Shown here in pieces: positions 32,545 to 34,307 of a stretch of 34,307 bases of DNA. Origin of the DNA: Vibrio nigripulchritudo ATCC 27043 (GTDB taxonomy: Bacteria; Pseudomonadota; Gammaproteobacteria; Enterobacterales; Vibrionaceae); assembly GCF_000222685.1 (NCBI RefSeq), contig NZ_AFWJ01000273.1, positions 1 through 34,307 on the forward strand. The letters run 5' to 3'. The first letter of the stretch is position 1, and every line of letters begins with the position of its first letter. The notes beneath the pieces were generated by a model. It was not told where the DNA came from. It saw only the letters and a list, made by a program, of their open reading frames with translations, and ran no database searches. A program made the position numbers and the translations under genes.

Positions 32545-33438
32545 TTAACGACCTGCTGCGATACCATCACTGACGAATATCCCTTTATAAAAGCCCAGCA
32601 TCCAGGCAAAACCACAAAAGTACATGATGGGACACAACACGAGCAGCATAAATGGGCTGAATGCGTACTTGAGATTACGGAGGTTAATCCGAGTAATTTT
32701 TGCCAGCATCATCAAAGGCAGTAGCAGTGCAAGTAGCCATTTATTCATGCCGCCATCCTTCTTCTGATAACGGAGGAAGAAGAGATTATTCCCTGTTATG
32801 TAGATTTTTTTGATGACTTTCTTGAAGGGAGAATCCTGAATCTGATAGCCAATCACATCAGGGAAGAAATGCAGAGTATGCCCCATACGTACCAGTCTTT
32901 CCGTCAATTCGGTGTCCTGCATACGTGGAATATCACTGAATCCACCTATTTCATCAAACAGTGCTTTCTCGATTATCATAAGCGCCGAGCTTAAATTCGC
33001 TCGCTCAGTAGGCGTACGAGAAGACTGGCTTTCATGATTAAAATAGTAATGCTCAATGTAAGAGGTAAGCGTTACATCCCCTTTTTTATCGAGGTCCAGC
33101 GCGCCACCAAATATTTTCGCTCCAGCTGAAGCATGTTTTGCAACGTTTTGAAGTGCCTGTCTATCCAGGACAACATCAGCATCGGCAAAAATAAGATAAT
33201 CACCGTTTGCTGACTTAGCCCCAATATTACGCCCCCCACCAGGGTTAAAACGCTTTTCTTCTTTGAGCAAACGGACAAACGGGTACTGAGCACAAATCTG
33301 GTCGACTTCATCTCCAGGAGAACAGTCGACGACCAATACCTCTGCATCGACCTTATCCATCTGCTTAGCCAAAGCCGACAGGTTACGCCCCAAGTTATCT
33401 TGAGATTGGTAGGATGGAATAATTACGGAAAGTTTCAC
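32545..33438 (-). CDS. GT2 family glycosyltransferase, copy 1
   Basis: This 297-residue GT-A enzyme is paralogous to the gene at 30283-31182 and has the same motifs: 'LSVIIPSYQSQDNLGRNL', 'EVLVVDCSPGDEVD', 'RFNPGGGRNIGAKSANGDYLIFADADVVLD' with the DAD metal motif, and 'RMQDTELTERLVRMG' (QD where copy 2 has ED). The C-terminus differs, ending 'AAGR' against 'AGHYS'. It starts with GTG and the same AGGGA site. Variation between copies clusters around residues 94-108 ('QNVAKHASAGAK' against 'QDVANHIADGVK'), while the middle third is nearly unchanged, suggesting selection on function or gene conversion. Confidence 0.92.
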   Translation of the reverse strand: MKLSVIIPSYQSQDNLGRNLSALAKQMDKVDAEVLVVDCSPGDEVDQICAQYPFVRLLKEEKRFNPGGGRNIGAKSANGDYLIFADADVVLDRQALQNVAKHASAGAKIFGGALDLDKKGDVTLTSYIEHYYFNHESQSSRTPTERANLSSALMIIEKALFDEIGGFSDIPRMQDTELTERLVRMGHTLHFFPDVIGYQIQDSPFKKVIKKIYITGNNLFFLRYQKKDGGMNKWLLALLLPLMMLAKITRINLRNLKYAFSPFMLLVLCPIMYFCGFAWMLGFYKGIFVSDGIAAGR

Positions 33439-33461
33439 TGACGTATCCCTACTAAATTTTG

Positions 33462-34307
33462 TTAATTCTGCTGCAGCACATTCTGGTAAATACTCTCAAG
33501 TGCTACACACTGTTTATCTAAGTTATGAGTCTGACGTACAAACTCAATGGCATTTTTACTGTATCGGTCCCAACGCTCGTGATCATAAGACAGGTTCAAT
33601 ATCGCATCGGCTAACTCGTCACTGTTCTCTTGGCTAACCACGGTTCCTGTCTCACCATCAATAATGGCCTCAGGCATTCCACCAGTATTGAAAACCACAG
33701 CGGGCGTCCCCACCGCCTGTGCTTCCACAATAGCTAAGGCAAGCGCTTCTTCCTCTCCATCTGGCATTCTGATGCTAGGTTGCACATACACGCTTGCTCT
33801 CTGCATCCATTGCTTAACCTGCTCTGGTGTTTGCCGACCAGTAAACTCAACCCGAATACCTTTGGATTGAGCCAGTTCTTCAAGTTGCGCTTTTTCTTGG
33901 CCATCTCCAACCAGCACCAGCTTATAGTCGGGGGCAAGTTTTTGAACTTTAGACATGGCTTTAACTAAGAATCGTTGCCCTTTGTAGGCAGTCATGCGCC
34001 CAACGCAAAGAATGATCTTTTCACGGTGAGTCGATTCATCTGGTGAAAAAAAATGAGTATCGATACCAATGTAATGCTGAATGATCTTACTTTCAGGAAA
34101 CCCGAGTTTTACCATTCTTTCTTTTACCCACTTCGATACGGCAATAAACTGAGTCACATTGTCTGCAAGTCTCGATCTCCGATCCATATACCGGATATGC
34201 AAGCGCCCATGTTTTTCCATCGTTGGAGATTCAATGACATCATGACCATGAAATGTGACGACAAGGGGGGCACCTAGCTTCTCTGCAAGCGATAGTGCAG
34301 TCATTCC
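33462..34307 (-). CDS. GT4 family glycosyltransferase, copy 1 (5' end beyond window)
   Basis: Only the C-terminal 281 codons are present. The frame stays open to the last base of the window, and the first visible residues 'GMTALSLAEKLGAPLVVTFHGHDV' align with residue 95 onward of the copy at 31206-32333, so about 94 codons lie outside. The donor-binding part is complete: 'IILCVGRMTAYKGQRFLVKAM', 'LVLVGDGQEKAQLEELA', 'EEALALAIVEAQAVGTPAVVFNTGGMPEAI'. An in-frame ATG at 34304 is internal, not the start. It is followed after 23 nt by GT2 copy 1. By analogy with copy 2, a multi-helix protein gene (perhaps wzx) should lie just upstream. Confidence 0.9.
   Translation of the reverse strand, partial: GMTALSLAEKLGAPLVVTFHGHDVIESPTMEKHGRLHIRYMDRRSRLADNVTQFIAVSKWVKERMVKLGFPESKIIQHYIGIDTHFFSPDESTHREKIILCVGRMTAYKGQRFLVKAMSKVQKLAPDYKLVLVGDGQEKAQLEELAQSKGIRVEFTGRQTPEQVKQWMQRASVYVQPSIRMPDGEEEALALAIVEAQAVGTPAVVFNTGGMPEAIIDGETGTVVSQENSDELADAILNLSYDHERWDRYSKNAIEFVRQTHNLDKQCVALESIYQNVLQQN

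Noticed and set aside
34302-34304. ATG near the right edge as the start of the last glycosyltransferase
   Set aside because: The paralogue shows about 94 more N-terminal residues and the frame is open to the window edge, so this ATG is internal.
1-34307. tRNA, rRNA, CRISPR arrays, integrase attachment sites
   Set aside because: None was recognised. The repeats seen are gene duplications or the single MITE-like element, not regularly spaced arrays.

Overview
The window looks like a piece of a Vibrio (or close Vibrionaceae) chromosome. The evidence is the gammaproteobacterial housekeeping genes (dgkA, arfA, sbcDC, galU), a short transposon-like repeat of a kind I recall from vibrios, and above all a cabABC-like type I secretion module next to an exopolysaccharide (EPS) cluster, the arrangement known for the cab/brp region of V. 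vulnificus. The species cannot be named from the sequence alone.

Positions 1-4500 hold conserved genes: a divergent pair of an Lrp/AsnC regulator and a nucleoside-recognition (Gate) membrane protein, a DUF1223 secreted protein, a DHH phosphoesterase, diacylglycerol kinase, and the ribosome-rescue factor ArfA. ArfA's last codons form one arm of a long RNA hairpin. Positions 4580-11950 encode exported proteins of poorly known function: a DUF4344 metallopeptidase, a choice-of-anchor I beta-propeller protein with a possible Pho box upstream, a 1045-residue metzincin-like lipoprotein, and an opposing two-gene unit of a lipoprotein and a small helical protein. A 266-bp MITE-like element with perfect 24-bp terminal inverted repeats follows at 12173-12438, abutting a VOC-fold gene.

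From 12871 to the right edge every gene lies on the minus strand. A FAH-family hydrolase and a two-cysteine OhrR lie downstream of the SbcCD nuclease. Then come VanZ and GalU, followed by the secretion unit cabA-cabB-cabC (transcribed right to left) with a terminator-like hairpin after cabA. CabB carries unusual substitutions at the ABC signature and H-loop.

The EPS cluster runs from 34307 down to 24947. In transcription order it holds GT4', GT2', a small chimeric ORF, GT4, GT2, a further GT-B glycosyltransferase, a WecG/TagA/CpsF transferase, a secreted lyase-like protein, Wzy copy 1, a 241-bp scar, and Wzy copy 2. The cluster has grown by two separate segmental duplications. One copied wecG-lyase-wzy and then lost most of the second wecG and lyase. 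The other copied GT4-GT2 and left a hybrid reading frame at the junction. The proposed working model is that GalU supplies UDP-glucose, the glycosyltransferases and Wzy build the polysaccharide, and CabA is exported by CabBC as a calcium-binding matrix protein that organises it.
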